From Ipomoea triloba (Eukaryota > Streptophyta > Magnoliopsida > Solanales > Convolvulaceae), in the NCBI RefSeq assembly GCF_003576645.1, contig NC_044930.1, forward strand, positions 1,132,390 to 1,196,389: a DNA stretch of 64,000 nucleotides, written 5' to 3'. Numbering within the stretch: the stretch's first letter is position 1; every line of letters starts with the position of its first letter. The notes beneath the pieces were generated by a model. It had not been told where the DNA came from and did no database searches. It saw nothing but the letters and a program-made list of their open reading frames with translations. Position numbers and translations under genes: made by a program. Below are positions 23,887-37,191 of the stretch, piece by piece.

Positions 23887-26800
23887 CTATGCAGTGGGAA
23901 CACCAGATTCTGCTAAACTCAGCCTTCCAACATCTTCTGCTAAACTCAGTCTTCCACCATCTTCCCAGATCAACTTGGAAGTTATCTCATCACAAAATGG
24001 AACATATTCCTAGTACCCAAAAAACAAAAAAAAAAACCCAAAATTGTGTCATTGGTTTGTACTTCATAGAATAATCGAGAAAGTCTAAAGGTGACGATAA
24101 AAGTCAATTTGCACATGATGTAACTAAAAATGCATGTCTAGTTGCACCGAGTACTACAAGGGCACTTAGTATCCCCATAGTACCAGATACAACTAAAAAG
24201 TTTGTTTTTTTTATTATACTTAAGTGGTGGTTAGCATCTTAGAATTTTCCTAGATATTGTGTCTAGTTGTACAGAGTACGGTGAGGGCATTTATCCCCTT
24301 TTTCGGGGTAAACTAGTCAATGTTTTACATATAAATGGAAGAAGAATATTAGCTGAGATTGAGGTTGAAGAAATGAAAAAGTGGTTTTTGAGGTTTATGT
24401 TTGATCAGAATATTAAAACAGGAAAGTTGGTTCCAAAAGCCAAAGTGTGGGTCACACCATTTTACCAAAGAAAAGTTAGGCATTGCAGGGGGCCCAGCAG
24501 TGAGCACATAAATTCCAGCATAAACTAGTTCCAAGAATTCAAGGTTGTACTTTTGGATAGTTTTTAAAGATGTTTTGAGGTCAATAAAATATGCTGAGAA
24601 TGTTGTGAATCTCAGATGGTGTACCTCGAGTTCTCTGACCAGCTGTTTGGCTGTCGGGGCAGACACGATTATGCGACGTGCAGTTGGAGAGACGAAGCCT
24701 TCATCCACGGCCTTATCGATAAAAGACAAGAGGGAATTATAGTAGCCTTCAACATTCAACAGCCCCACCTGGATATAATATTAAGGTTAGATGAGCCTAA
24801 GGATTAGAATAATATGAATGCTTTGTGGGATTAAGACAGACAAAAACATCCCATGCTATGACCAAACAAAAAATAATGTTTCATTTTATATTTGCTAAAT
24901 GCTAAGTACCTTTCTAAATCAAACAAATATCCACTAATGAAAAACGCCTAATCATGAAGCGTGACTATTATTAGGATTGCTAATCCTCAACAATCTTCCC
25001 ATGTGAACCGAAATGAAGACCACGTGCATCATGATGCAACGCAACGCCTACCTATTCCCCCTTCCACTTGAACAATGATGCATTGAATATGATCAAGAAA
25101 GATGCATTTTTCGCAAATATATTCAGCTCTGAAAGCCGAGAAGAAGACAGTGTGTTGTGAATCACGGCAACATTATGTCAAAGTGTATGACGTTGGAGCC
25201 TTTGGGTTGCTTTCATGGCATCCGATTTTGGACTTTGCAGAAAGTGAAGTGTAAAATCAAAGGTTGAAATGGCCTACAATATGCACTAAAAGTAGACAAG
25301 GCAGCAGAAAAATGACCGTTCACTTTTTGTTGAATAATAGGCCCCCTGGAGTCTTTAAAGGGAATGATTGCGTGGAAGAATGATTTTTGTCAAAGGATAT
25401 ATGTCACACTATGACCATCTTACTGGCGATATTATTATCAGCAACATTTCGATATTCTTGTGGACACGCAATGTAAACCCACCACTAAAAGTAGAAACTT
25501 TTCTGCAAGAAAATACCTCCAAGAAAACCCTTTCCATTTAAACCTACCTACCTCATTCCTACTTTCCTCTACAATTTTCAGCAGTTTTCATCATTAAGTA
25601 CTTTCGACTAGTCTAAAGATAAATATATAGATAATGGTAGAGCACGATAGACTGGTATTTCTTGACCAAAACGAAAAGGAATATGAAAAGAAAGGGCAAA
25701 CTTTCTTACAGGCTTACTGTGGATTCCAAGCTGAGCCCATGTGATGACTTCAAGCAATTCTTCGAGGGTGCCATAACCACCTGAGGATAAAGAAAATCGA
25801 GTTCAGTAATGACCATGTTAAGAGTACTCCATTTCACGAAAACCACGATCAGATATTTACCAGGAAGGGCAATAAACGCATCAGCTTGCCGGGCCATCTC
25901 AGCTTTTCTCTGATGCATATTAGACACGGCTCTTACTTCTCCAATTGTTTCACCGGTAATCTGTTTAGTTTATTAACATTGTTCATTAGACCAAAACGAC
26001 ATTCAGAAAGCTAAATTTAAGTTCGAAAGATGGTAAAGAAGAAAATAATGATGTAAAGAGAAGCAACAGCTAATGAAACATAAAGCTGAATTTGTGTCTC
26101 TCCAGCATCAAACAATTAAGGCCCTACTGTCTTAGAGGTTGCACCTTTTACACAGGCAAACATTTGCAAGAAAAGAGAATATGATTGGAAGTCTCAAGAT
26201 TATTACCTCTCTAGTCATGAGAGTCGTTGGAATTACTCTGCAAAAGAAAAGAAAAAAAAAAACATCTCCAAAGATTAATTATAATCACCGTGCATCAACA
26301 TTATCATTTTTTTCTTAGTAGTAACACAGTGCTATTCAAGGCAAACAATTTCTCGGTTTGGTAATTTTATAAGATAATGCACAAACCCCACTTAACTTTA
26401 CTAGGAAGAAAGTATATATGTGCAATGTGCTCTACTGAGATGAAGAATGAAAGATGGGAGGAAAAAATAACATTTCCACAGTAAAGAATGAGACTCAGCA
26501 GTCTGTTGTGTTAAGAAGTACAATTATTTTAGTACTGAAAATAGCATTTCTTGTCAAGATGTGGATATGGAAATGCTACAATCACTCCAAAAAGGCCTCA
26601 AACTTTCTACCATTCCATGCCCCTTTTTTCTTTATTTTCTAATGGGAGGTGTTCCAGTGCAGTGCAGACTGACATTGCACAGAGCAAAATGCATTCCACT
26701 TTTTTTCTGCTCATTTAAAACAGCCCCAAAAGCTCTAACACAAACACAAGACACTTGGAGTTATTTGCACTGTGAGAACACCTAAAAATGGCACTTTTCA

Positions 26801-27789
26801 TTTGTTAGTTAAATGTCCACAATCAACAGAGTGAGAAACCAGGAAAAGAAATGAGCTTTTTACTGTGCCAAAAGGCAAAAGAGAAAACAAGACCCACTTT
26901 TAATTATCAGAAACCAGCATATGATCCCATGATGTCTGGCTTTGGGCAGTATAGAAGAAGCCAACTTCATAGAGAACTGGGAAAAAACTTGCATGGTCTC
27001 AACTTTAAACCAATTGTATAATGAAGGGAAGGCCCCCATTTTGAAACAATCAAGAAAAAGATAGGTATTATTATGAGGGTAAAATGATGGATGTCTTTCC
27101 AATTTCTCAACTTGACATTCAAACATCAACCTTTTTCTCTATATGTGTGTATATTTTTCTTGGACGATGAAAAAAACTCACAATCACTATTCTAACCAGC
27201 AAAAGATTAAATTAACCTAAATTGTTATAATAGACCGGCTCAAATAAAAAAAGTTATGGTCGAGTTGCCCCTATATGTGTATATTATATTAATAAACATG
27301 AGAGAGAGAGAGAGAGTACCCTAGAACATGGCGCCCTCCATCATGAACTGCCTGAGAAACAAGACCCATCAGACCCACGCTTCCACCTCCATACACCAAA
27401 TCAATCCTTCTCTCCACCTTCAAAGCACATAGAAGAAAACACTTGTCAGGAACCCCATTACTACACTTCACAACCTAGCTCCATCATCATTTCAATGGAG
27501 TTTTATATAAACAAACCAAAACCTCTACAAGGAAACACTACTAAACAATTCTAAATTTCTAATGCATGTGAGTATATATGCAAAGGAATATATATATATA
27601 ATGGATTATATCAAAAACCAGGATAGGGAGGTTGAAATAAAAAGAGTCATGATTTCAAGGTGGCACGTTTGGTTCCCCATGGAAAGGTAACAAATTTTTT
27701 AAGGACTAATGTCCCATAAACTACAAAAGATCATGCAAGAAGGCTGCTCTCAATTGACAGCCATGTTACAGCTAGCACCCCAACCCCCT

Positions 27790-27823
<34 letters not shown>

Positions 27824-28288
27824 GCCAAACGAAACATAAACCCTAAACCTTCCCTGCCATAATGTCCCCATAAGGATCTCATCAAACCAATCTAAAGCCA
27901 TGTTTTTTATGGCAAAGAATGGCAAATAAACAGACTGAGATTAAACTAATACGTTGAATGAAAATGGGTCAAAGCTAGAAGCTTTGCTAATGAAAATGAG
28001 GAATGGGCTCTCAATTTTGACTCTTTAACATGCCCGAAAGAAATGGAGAGAACGTGCAAGATTGGGTATCAATGTATCATAGAAAATACATTCAAAAAAG
28101 CTTTTTTTTTTTTTTTTTTTGTCATTATGGGTTCTGGAAAATAAGGGAAGGCAAAGAAGAAGAAGAACGATACAAACCAGAACTTTGCCTAATTCAATGG
28201 CGGCTTCTTGGTAGCTTGGTTTCTTCCCAGGACTGCTCCCACAGAAAACACAAATTCTCTGGAATCTAGATCTTTTTTCGCCCTCCAT
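23887..28288 (-). CDS. LOG-type cytokinin riboside 5'-monophosphate phosphoribohydrolase
   Basis: Seven exons join in frame: 28288-28178, 27417-27320, 26237-26207, 25960-25861, 25780-25710, 24768-24625 and 24009-23887, giving 225 aa. LOG features are visible in order: [41 protein letters not shown], the [11 protein letters not shown] segment, and [20 protein letters not shown], which carries the PGGxGTxxE catalytic motif. [17 protein letters not shown] and the [12 protein letters not shown] block follow. LOG enzymes hydrolyse cytokinin nucleotides to the active free base plus ribose 5-phosphate in one step, in cytosol and nucleus. The protein belongs with the main LOG group rather than the shorter LOG8-like type. 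The last exon has an in-frame 27-bp tandem duplication giving two GRLSLAE copies before the stop. The leader is purine- and AT-repeat rich. The symbol is left blank because the paralogue is uncertain. Confidence 0.94.
23897..23950 (-). repeat. In-frame 27-bp tandem duplication in the LOG last exon
   Basis: On the coding strand GGAAGACTGAGTTTAGCAGA then AGATGTT is followed at once by a second copy with one A to G change. It encodes GRLSLAEDV then GRLSLAESG. The frame is kept and nine residues are added to the variable C-terminal tail. Confidence 0.85.
24135..24298. repeat. Direct repeat in the last LOG intron
   Basis: Two diverged copies of about 40 bp (24135-24176 and 24260-24298) share TGTCTAGTTG, GAGTAC, AGGGCA and ATCCCC. 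Both are noncoding and lie within the intron between LOG exons 6 and 7. Confidence 0.5.
27794..27821. repeat. (CT)n microsatellite in LOG intron 1
   Basis: A run of CT dinucleotides of about 28 bp in the intron between exons 1 and 2. A separate (GA)n run of about 18 bp lies at 27299-27316 beside the exon 2 donor. Confidence 0.85.
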
Positions 28289-29114
28289 TGCTCTCTATCT
28301 TCTCTCTCTATCTATATATATATATATATATATTGCTGAACCTGAAACAATGATCTGTCGAACTATAGAGAGAGAGAACGAGAGAGAGAGAGAGGGGTTT
28401 GGGTTTTTCGGATGAATGAAAAAAACTGAAGTATGGTGTGTTTATACGGACGCAAGACCCCATGTTCGTGTTTTTTTTTTGTTTTTTTTTTTTTTTGAAT
28501 TTAAAATATATTTTGTATTTTGCAATTATTTTTATTACAAACAGTACGATTATTGGGCAAACATGTACCTCGGACCTTCTTTTTTTTTTTTTTTTTTTTG
28601 GTTTTATTTTTTTCTGCACACATTCTCTGTGTCATTATTTGCACGGTATAAACTGTGCCTTTTTATATTTGCAGTGGTCCATATAGAAATTTCAGATGAT
28701 TGGCTATGAACATAAAAAATATCAATTATTTTAATTTTTGGTTAATTATTGATTATATTAAAAAAAAGTTGAGTTATTTCGATTGTTAATTAAAATCCAA
28801 TAGAAAGTGAACATTTCTCATGTATATGTTATGCAAAATTTGGGTTTCTGCACACAATTCTTGAAATGGGGAAGAACTTTATTAATCAAATATCCATGAG
28901 AATTTGTCAAGATCGAGTATGTTTAGCCCAACAAACGACATAGACACAACATAGATTGCATTCACGAAATGGGTTACAAAGTTAATGTTTGATTTCTGGC
29001 CATATTAGTCGTTCAGTCAGTTAGAAGATTTTAGGGATTTGTTTCCTTTACCATCATCAATTGCACAAATCAAACACTTTTGTAATCTCGGTAATATCTA
29101 TTCATATATATTTT

Positions 29115-29222
29115 CTCAACCTATTGAAGTCCAACGAGTCAATATCGCCCTACTGAGACTCAAATTCATGATCTCCCATTTAAAAAAGTCACTACATGCC
29201 GCTTGACCACAACGTCTTTGGC
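29115..29222 (-). mobile_element. tRNA-derived SINE copy, about 108 bp
   Basis: The minus strand begins GCCAAAGACGTTGTGGTCAA, continues with the box-B-like TTTGAGTCTCAGTAGGGCGA and ends AATAGGTTGAG. It matches the copy at 48381-48492 in order and length. The A box (TGTGGTCAAGCGGC) and the B box make a tRNA origin likely. No clear target-site duplication, since the flanks are TA-rich. Confidence 0.65.
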
Positions 29223-30573
29223 AAAAAATATATAATTATACTAGTACTAATAGCAAAATTATAACTTTATTTTCTTATATTTATGTAGCAGTCAAAATAT
29301 AGTTGGATAATAAACTTGACTTTACAAACTACTGCTCAACAATTACTCATTGCAAGTAGTTGGTAATATTAACCGCCAATAAAGGTTAGTTGTCACAATT
29401 TGAGTGAATTAAGTTTTTGGGTAGATTCTAACCACCGGTGTTAAAAGATCTAATTAAAAAAAAAACATTGTTGTCAAAATATTATTTAGTAATCTCGACA
29501 AATTTGTCTCTAGATGGAATGTTGGATCACATATATGTATATATAAACTTTAAAGGATATAAAGAATTGAAGGATAGACCTTCGCATAAGATTTTGCAAA
29601 TATTGCCGTCGTACTTAGGATATGATTACGTGAACCATCCACTTATCAACTTGATTATTAAGAAATACTATATTTTTTGCTACTTGCTTTCTAACTTCTA
29701 AGTCAACTTATATGGGTTGTTCTATACCAAGAAAACAAAATATGGTTTATGTTTTTCTCCATTCATGAAAACAAAAGATTACATTTGCAACCTAAGATAG
29801 ATTGCTAAGTGTTAGCAGTTCGCTTATCAATTATGAGTTTTTTTTGATTAAGTAAAATTTACTTCTGATAAGAGAATCTGTGGTTGGTGTCCACGTAAAG
29901 CTCACTATATTTGGTGTAACCACAATTATTAAATATAGATCTTTACGCATAATCTATCACATGAGAATCAACAGAATTACCCATATAGGCAACATACACC
30001 TTTTAATTTTCTTTTTTATGAAGTCTTTCCACATACTCCCTCAAGCCTAAATACGAGAATTCAAGTATAAAAATCATGTTTTTATGCTCGGACTAGATAG
30101 TTACGGAGTATTTCTTAGAACATGGAATGCACTTAATTAGCTACCTTCCAAATGATTAATAAGTTGTTTATTATCGCATGCAACTCGCGCATAAAAGTCT
30201 CCATTCTCCTATCCTTTGGGAGTGCACCACTTGAGTTGTTTAATACAGTTGGTAATATCTTTTTTAATTAAGTAATAATAAATACATATAATTTAATTAA
30301 ATTAGTTAGTAATCATATGGTCCCACCAAAGTGCAAGTGGGTCTAAATTAATCTATTTTTACGCTCTTATGCATTGTCCAAAAATAATGAAACGTTTGTG
30401 GTAACGGTTGTGTCTATTACACGGATCATTTTAGTACACAGTTGAATTTATTATATACACAATTTTGTATTTGATTTATAAGTTGTTATGTTAGAGTTTG
30501 CATTTATCTAATGTACACATTTTTATAGTGATTATAAATTTGTATAGTAATTACGAATTTCACTGTTCAGTAA

Positions 30574-30574
<1 letters not shown>

Positions 30575-30606
<32 letters not shown>
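30575..30606. repeat. (AAT)n microsatellite
   Basis: About ten AAT/ATA repeats in intergenic DNA. Confidence 0.9.
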
Positions 30607-30607
<1 letters not shown>

Positions 30608-31295
30608 GTAGTAAAGCATGGGACAAAATAAATTAAATTTAGTAGTGAAGCCAAGGGGATAATGGGCCTGTTTAAAACGGACCTTTATTTGTTTGAGGCT
30701 TGAAAATATAGCTATAGTTTCTTCTTTTTCAATTTTCCTTACACTTCCTCTCCTTTAAAGACTATTTTTGGGGTTTATTATTATTACTCCGCATTAATTT
30801 AAATATTTTTTTGGATGTAGCCCAAGTTTTTCACCTTCAGACATAGTAGTTAATTCTCTCACTATATTATAAGTACCTCTATTGAATGAGAGAGCTGACT
30901 TGGAGATTTAAGGCTTTCCAAAGACAATGATTGAATCTTGATCTTTGATTAAGGATAGATAGTCTCTTCTATTTAATCACACCGCTCAAGTTTGTGATAA
31001 AACTTACTGAAATACAAATAGTCAAGCTTGCTGAGTATGTCGCGATTTCTGTTATCTTGTTATGAAGTATAGATTGAAATGTGTACATTGGAGCAACAAA
31101 ATTTGAAAGACAAGAAGATGGAAGGAAGAGGGATGGGATGGGGGTATGTTTAGTCGGGTAATTAAGGTTGGAAAAGGTGAAAGAGAGTGAGAGATAGATG
31201 GATAGAAGTTTGATAGAAATGGCAGTACGTGTAATTATACTTTGGTGCTGACATTGTAATGATTGTGCTTCTTGCTTGATTTATGCAATATGACT

Positions 31296-31318
31296 GATAG
31301 ATAGATAGATAGATAGAT
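31296..31318. repeat. (GATA)n-type microsatellite
   Basis: A TGATAGATAGATAGATAGAT run of about 23 bp. Confidence 0.85.
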
Positions 31319-32693
31319 TGACGTAATGTGCTTTGTTATCATTTTTTCTTCTCATAAACACACACAAATCAACCTCTCGGAAATCCCGTCTCACCCTCTC
31401 ATCATGCTTTATCCATCTTTTTTTTTGAGAATAATGCTTTATCCATCTTAAACACTGCACCTACTTCAACGGTTTATTATTTACAATCAGTTCTACTATA
31501 TATATTTTCAAATTTTACTTCTTAAATTTTACTCTGTGACAGAATTGGATACCAAACATCCGAATAATTCTAAGATTCAATTATATTAGAACATGTTTGA
31601 AGGGTAAGATTTTCAATCCCTATTTAATGTAAAATCAATAAAAAGTTTTTTTTTTAATACAATAAAAAGTTTTTTTATGCTTCAAATTTGGTGCTGACCC
31701 GGAGGCCACACGCACGTGCCTGCGTTCCGCCGCCGCCGCTGCCCTCGTCCTACGTACCTATTATAGTCATGATAACAAAATACTTTGGTGAGAATCAAAT
31801 AACTATTTTGAATTAGATGACTTAGATTTGCATGCTAAGCTAGAAACCATAAGATAATTACCATATTCTAAACTTAATTTTAGAGGTTTTCAAAAAAAAA
31901 AAAAACTTAATTTTAGAGTAGACTAATCTATCCAACATTTGATAAAAAAAAAAAAAAATCTTATCCAACATTTTCAACATTCGTAAAATGTCTTAATTGC
32001 TGTCATGGAAGAATCTTCAATCTAGTCCAAGATTCTAGAAGGCCCAATATGGATTTCTGTAAGACCAAACCTTGTGGGCTTTGTTACACTAAAATGCCCA
32101 AGTTGACTATTACGTTTGTATATATGTAGATATTGGGCTAACCTACATAAGCCCATGTCTTTCCTAGTTTTCTTTATCCACTTTAAAATAGGCCTACCGA
32201 ACTAGACCACGGCAAACTTCCGTTAAATCGATGTAGTTTTTTTTTTTTTTTTTTTTTTTTTGTTCTTGAAAATAATTAATCTAGTGTTAATACAATGGTG
32301 AGGTTGAAGAATCAATTATGGTTTTAAAGTTGACTTTCCATTTACTGTCTACTGGTCTTATTGGATTAAATTTATTAAACTATAGACAATCTAGGATGAC
32401 TTAACTTGTTTTCAAAAAAAAAGGATGACTTAACTTCTGTAGTTATTTGCAGGCTAAAATAACAAGGGCAAGTTTTATCTCGGGTATTCTTTCTTCCTAA
32501 AAGGTTGAATTTCTAACTCAAAGATCTCCATACCCTGGTAAACAGAGAATCTGGGAAGATTTAAATCATGATAACTCAGCTAAATTTGAATTAGTTGCTG
32601 AAAGGAGAGTGAATCGGAACATTCTGTCGAGCCTAAACAGCACCATTTCCGAACAGATGCTAAGCTATGAAAGAGAGGAAAGAACTTCTTGGG

Positions 32694-32719
32694 GGNGGGG
32701 GGGGGGGGGGGGGGGGGGG
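32694..32719. repeat. Poly-G tract with an ambiguous base
   Basis: A run of about 26 G contains the single N of the window. Homopolymers of this length are prone to sequencing and assembly error, so the true length is uncertain. Confidence 0.9.
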
Positions 32720-33062
32720 TAACACCCTGCTACTTTAGCAGTTTATACCCTCATAATTGCAGCGTCTGCAAGTGCATGAAACATGATAGTTTTGGTCATT
32801 ACTTAATAATGCAAAACATAAAATAATCAAAACTTTTGGGAAAAGCAGTCTCTGTGGTACGTAATTCCATCGCCTTTACGTTAAGAAGGCTGTCATGTCA
32901 AAATAAGAGCAACTTTTTTCTTTACTCACCTTTAAACTTTAATCTCCCCTGCCCGCCCACCCCACCCCCCTCCTATATATGTGTGTGTATATACATACAA
33001 AATACTCACCAAGAGAACACAATTCCATAGTATATGGATGGACATGTATGTATATACTTAGA

Positions 33063-33495
33063 GTTGTTCATGGGAAACAGCTCAACTAGTGAACTAATTC
33101 AAAAAAAGCAAGCTGATCCGATGATTATATGGACATGTATGTATATACGAGTTGATTGTAATATTATTATAGTGAAATTTCTTTAGTAGTTGATAATAGG
33201 TACCAACATATACTTTTTCATATATTTAAAGTGATCCAAAAGGTAATCACCAAAAACCCTAAATTTTAGGTCAAAAATCTTGTATTTTCCAACCGCGAGT
33301 TGAACTATTTTTCTATGGTTCACATGAATTTAAATAACATGCAACATTTAATGCTATAATATAAGAATTGTTCATGGGAAACATCTTAACTAGTGAACCA
33401 GCTCAAAAAAGCAGGTTGATCCGATGATTACGTGGACATGTATGTATATAGGAGAGTTAGTAGATTGCAATATTATTAATGTGAAATTTCTTTAG
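33063..33495. repeat. Duplicated segment of about 125 bp, two copies
   Basis: Copies lie at about 33063-33186 and 33366-33495. Both carry TTGTTCATGGGAAACA, AACTAGTGAAC, TGATCCGATGATTA, TGGACATGTATGTATATA and GTGAAATTTCTTTAG in the same order. They are separated by about 180 bp and differ by scattered substitutions. A third TGGACATGTATGTATATA occurs at about 33040. No coding potential. Confidence 0.85.
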
Positions 33496-33940
33496 CCACA
33501 TGGCCAGATGTGTAGGGAAGACGCGTATTTGAGGCAGAAAAGCATAAATGAGGTGCCCTTTTGAGTAGATAATGCCATATTTTGCTTTTAATTGTGCTTT
33601 ATGATGTAATGCTTTACTTAAAGCTAAGCAATATATGAGAAAAAAAGGAAAACAACTAGCTACTTGACACTTTGTTACCAGCCCAGGAGTGTTGTATATA
33701 TGTATTAATGGATGGTGTGATCTACTCTCCTAAAAAATACATATATTTTAAAGTGATTGATGGTGAAAGAAGAGAAAAGATAGATAACCATAGGTAGCTT
33801 TAAGCTTTTATTCTTTGACACAAATTAAATCACACTGCGCCTCGACAAAATATTATAAATGTATCAACGACGAGAAAAATCTACATTCACTCGAGAGTAT
33901 ATATTGGGTAAACTATCTCACTATATATCTTGTGTGAAGG

Positions 33941-34030
33941 ATTTGGCCGAGAGTGTATTGGTAAGAATCGAACTCCTGATCTTCAAATACAAGAGTCATG
34001 GCACACCAACTTGACCACCTATTTCAGGGC
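33941..34030 (-). repeat. tRNA-like SINE fragment
   Basis: The minus strand reads GGTGGTCAAGTTGGTGTGCC, then GGAGTTCGATTCTTACC about 40 bp later, i.e. A- and B-box-like segments at tRNA-like spacing. Likely a SINE head or a degenerate tRNA-derived repeat. It does not fold as a functional tRNA. Confidence 0.45.
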
Positions 34031-36273
34031 AATCTATACAATACTTTATTTTTATACTCGAAAAAACACAAAAAGAAAAAGTTACAAGAGTCAAGTCACA
34101 CCTGCACAATCTGCTATCAAAGAGACCATCTAAAGGAGTCTAACTGCTAATTCAAAAACTCGCTTATGATGTCATCCAATCAACGCAAAAGTTCACTATA
34201 TATAGCGAGATTGGCGGGCTACGAATGAAAAATAAGAATGAAATGTTAGACTATAAACAAAAGAAGGTATATATATAGTATTGTTAGGATACTTATAAAT
34301 TCTTTTTGAAGTGCATGGCCCCAACCCTAGGCAAGAACTAATTAACAACAAACAGTTAAGGTGACTTTTTGTACAGTTATGCCTTTGCTCTCTGTTTAAG
34401 CAAGATAAATATTTATACACAAGAGTCATGGGTTATGTGAAAGAGTTGTATGGGCTACATTTGGTTGTATTATATATCTGCTAAATTAAAGAAGAATGTT
34501 ACATGTTCCTTGCTTTCATTCAAACACTACACACCAACCACTTTTCTTGTTTCCAAGAATACTTTGGATTCAAAAATGAATTGTGCCCTTTGTATGTCTT
34601 TTTAGGCCATCAAAGATAGGAGAGAAGCTTTTTGACTGGGGACTTAGAAGTGAGAATTATACCCCCCTTTTGAAAGAAGATAAAGATAAATACAATAGCT
34701 TGTGGCATGTAGTTTCTTAGCTTAGCTTGGACCATTTACTATATCAGGTACACTTTGTGGTTTGTATTACTTTTCATCACATGCCAGCCCACCCTCATGT
34801 ATATGTGTGTAGATACACCCATCATTTTTATATTGCATGATTATAAATAACTAATTAATATGTATAAGAAGTCGTGACAGTTAACACAAATTATATATTT
34901 ATACTAAAAATTTAACACTTACGTATTGAAATTTACTATATATAGCAAATAATATAGAGAAAAAGATGTGTTTTTAATCTCTCAATTATGCCGTTCTAGT
35001 TGTTTTGGTCAATATCTTCCGGTCGTTGTAGAATACACTTTTAACTTTATAAAAAAAAGTTGCAATTTGTCCCTCTACACCAATAAATTTGTGAACTTCC
35101 ATTAGCAAAAAAAAAATAAAAAAATACATCTAGTGATATGCGATTTTTCCAAAAAGGCTTGCTAATAAGGCATGAAACATGAGTCTAATCTTGGCGGAAG
35201 TTCATGGTTTTGTTGGCCAAGCGATGAAAATCGCAGCAGTTTTGTAGATATAGGAGTATATTTTGTAACGGCTAAAAGACTGCAGAAAATAGAATAACTA
35301 GTAGTGCTGCATTGAGAGATTAAAAAGCAAAATTTTCTTAATAATATATAATTAGAGAGTGACTTGTTGAGGTATATTAAGATGACATGCATAAAGAGGA
35401 AGAAGGATTGGAATATGGAGACATTCCCTAAGAGTGGAAATGGCCCTAGTTCCCTAGTCATGTCACTTACATACTCATGTAAAGTCATTAGATGCTCACA
35501 ACCTTTGGGTCCCCATATGAAACATTCCTAGAGTTTAGGATTTGAGCTTCTCCATTGTCATTCTCAAACAACTAACATATTGCCAAAAATATTAATTAAG
35601 AAATTTTGTTCTAAAAACAAAAAAAATAAAAAAATAAAAAAAAAAACTTGAGACAAATTTCTTCAACTCCCATCATTGGGAGATCTATCATTCATCCATC
35701 CCCACTACTCCTAGCCTTAAACCACTTTAATTTCTTTGTCAAAATACAATGTTGTTTTTGCCTCTTTTGAATAGCTTTATGTTCAAGGAGAGACATTTAA
35801 GACTAAAAGTGTTTTCATCAGTACATAGTGATTTGCCAGGTGGGATTGTTGTGGAACACCAGCAAAAGCACAAGATGATTGAGGGTTAAAAGGAAGATCT
35901 CTAGTTTGCTGTGCACAAGTATATTTATATGTAATTCATAAATATATAAATGTGTTTTGGAGTTATTATTTAATGGGGTGATTTTAATTGGGATTCTCTG
36001 TTGGAGTTACCAAGATAATGCCGATAGGATTGCTCTACTTTCTATGCCAAATGCCACGCTGAAGAATGAGACCACAAACCTAACAAGGCATGGGCAAAAC
36101 AAAGTAAATTTATCCCCACAAACTCTCCAATCTTGAAAGAAAACAAAATAAAGGAACAGGAAGATTCACTTGTTCCACTAACATATATATGCATGTAACA
36201 TAAGTCAAGCTCTTAAATTGAAAATTGTTGGGCGGAATCTTACATGTCGTGTTCAGCATTCTATCATTAAGAG

Positions 36274-36489
36274 GTGTTGTTGACTGTTATATAAATATAA
36301 GGCTAACCACATTAGTGATTTTTTCACCATTTTTGAGAAAAGCATAGATGATGTAGAGGAGAGAGAAAATGTAAGGTCATTCTGCAAGAATGAATTTTTT
36401 GTGGGTCTCGCAAGATAGAAAAAGAGAAAGTGGACACGCAGATCTGCGTGTTTTGCGCTTATATTTACTTGTGTAACAGTCAACAACAC
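36274..36489. mobile_element. MITE-like element with terminal inverted repeats
   Basis: The left end GTGTTGTTGACTGTTATATA is the near-exact inverse of the right end, which on the other strand reads GTGTTGTTGACTGTTACACA. The inverted arms are about 30 bp and the element is about 216 bp with no ORF of note. An internal palindrome ACACGCAGATCTGCGTGT lies near the right arm. Superfamily is not assigned because no clean target-site duplication was seen. Confidence 0.7.
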
Positions 36490-37191
36490 ATTTAGTTAGT
36501 AGGATGATGAACTCAGTTATCTAATCGGCCGCCCAATAGTAATGTATGATATTATGTATGTGTTCATCTGTAAACTAGTGGCTAGCTGGGGCATCACTAC
36601 ATATGGAGTGAAAATAGTTAATCTTCAATGCAAGTTGCAATATTGAATAGTTGCAAATTGAAGATATTTGGAGTGAAAAGTTGAATTTGATTGTTAAGGA
36701 GATTATGGAAAAAGGTGTGTCTAATCTAAGTTAGACAGCTCCACTTTGATCCTTATTATATCTTTTTGCCTAATTCTGTAAAATGGTTTGACCACTGATG
36801 AGAGGCTAACTATGGATCGGATTTAGAACAAGATTTGTTGTTCCACGTTCATAGGTGCTGTGTATGTGTTGATATATCTAATCAAATCTAAAGTTTCTTC
36901 CATCCAGTAATAAGAGTTAAAAATAATAATTAATAATAAAATACTAGCCAATTCAATATATGCTTTGCATGGAAGGCAGTGTTCCACTTCCATATTATAT
37001 TGCTTGTCTTCAAGATCAGATAACTAGCTTTATTTGTATTTACAAAAAGAGTTACCTCGAGAGTTTTCATTATCTTGATGTCTTATTTAAAATTTGTGAC
37101 CTATTCTTATAGTTTAATACCATTTGTCAGGATTAAGTGAGTATCATTAGGTTTAAGTTATAACTTTATTTCCTTATACTTGCATAATAGT

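Noticed and set aside
33941..34030. Functional tRNA gene
   Set aside because: A- and B-box-like words are present, but the arms do not pair into a cloverleaf, so a SINE-type fragment is likelier.
35162..35488. 108-codon minus-strand open frame
   Set aside because: No recognisable domain, AT-rich codons, no neighbouring exon that extends it.
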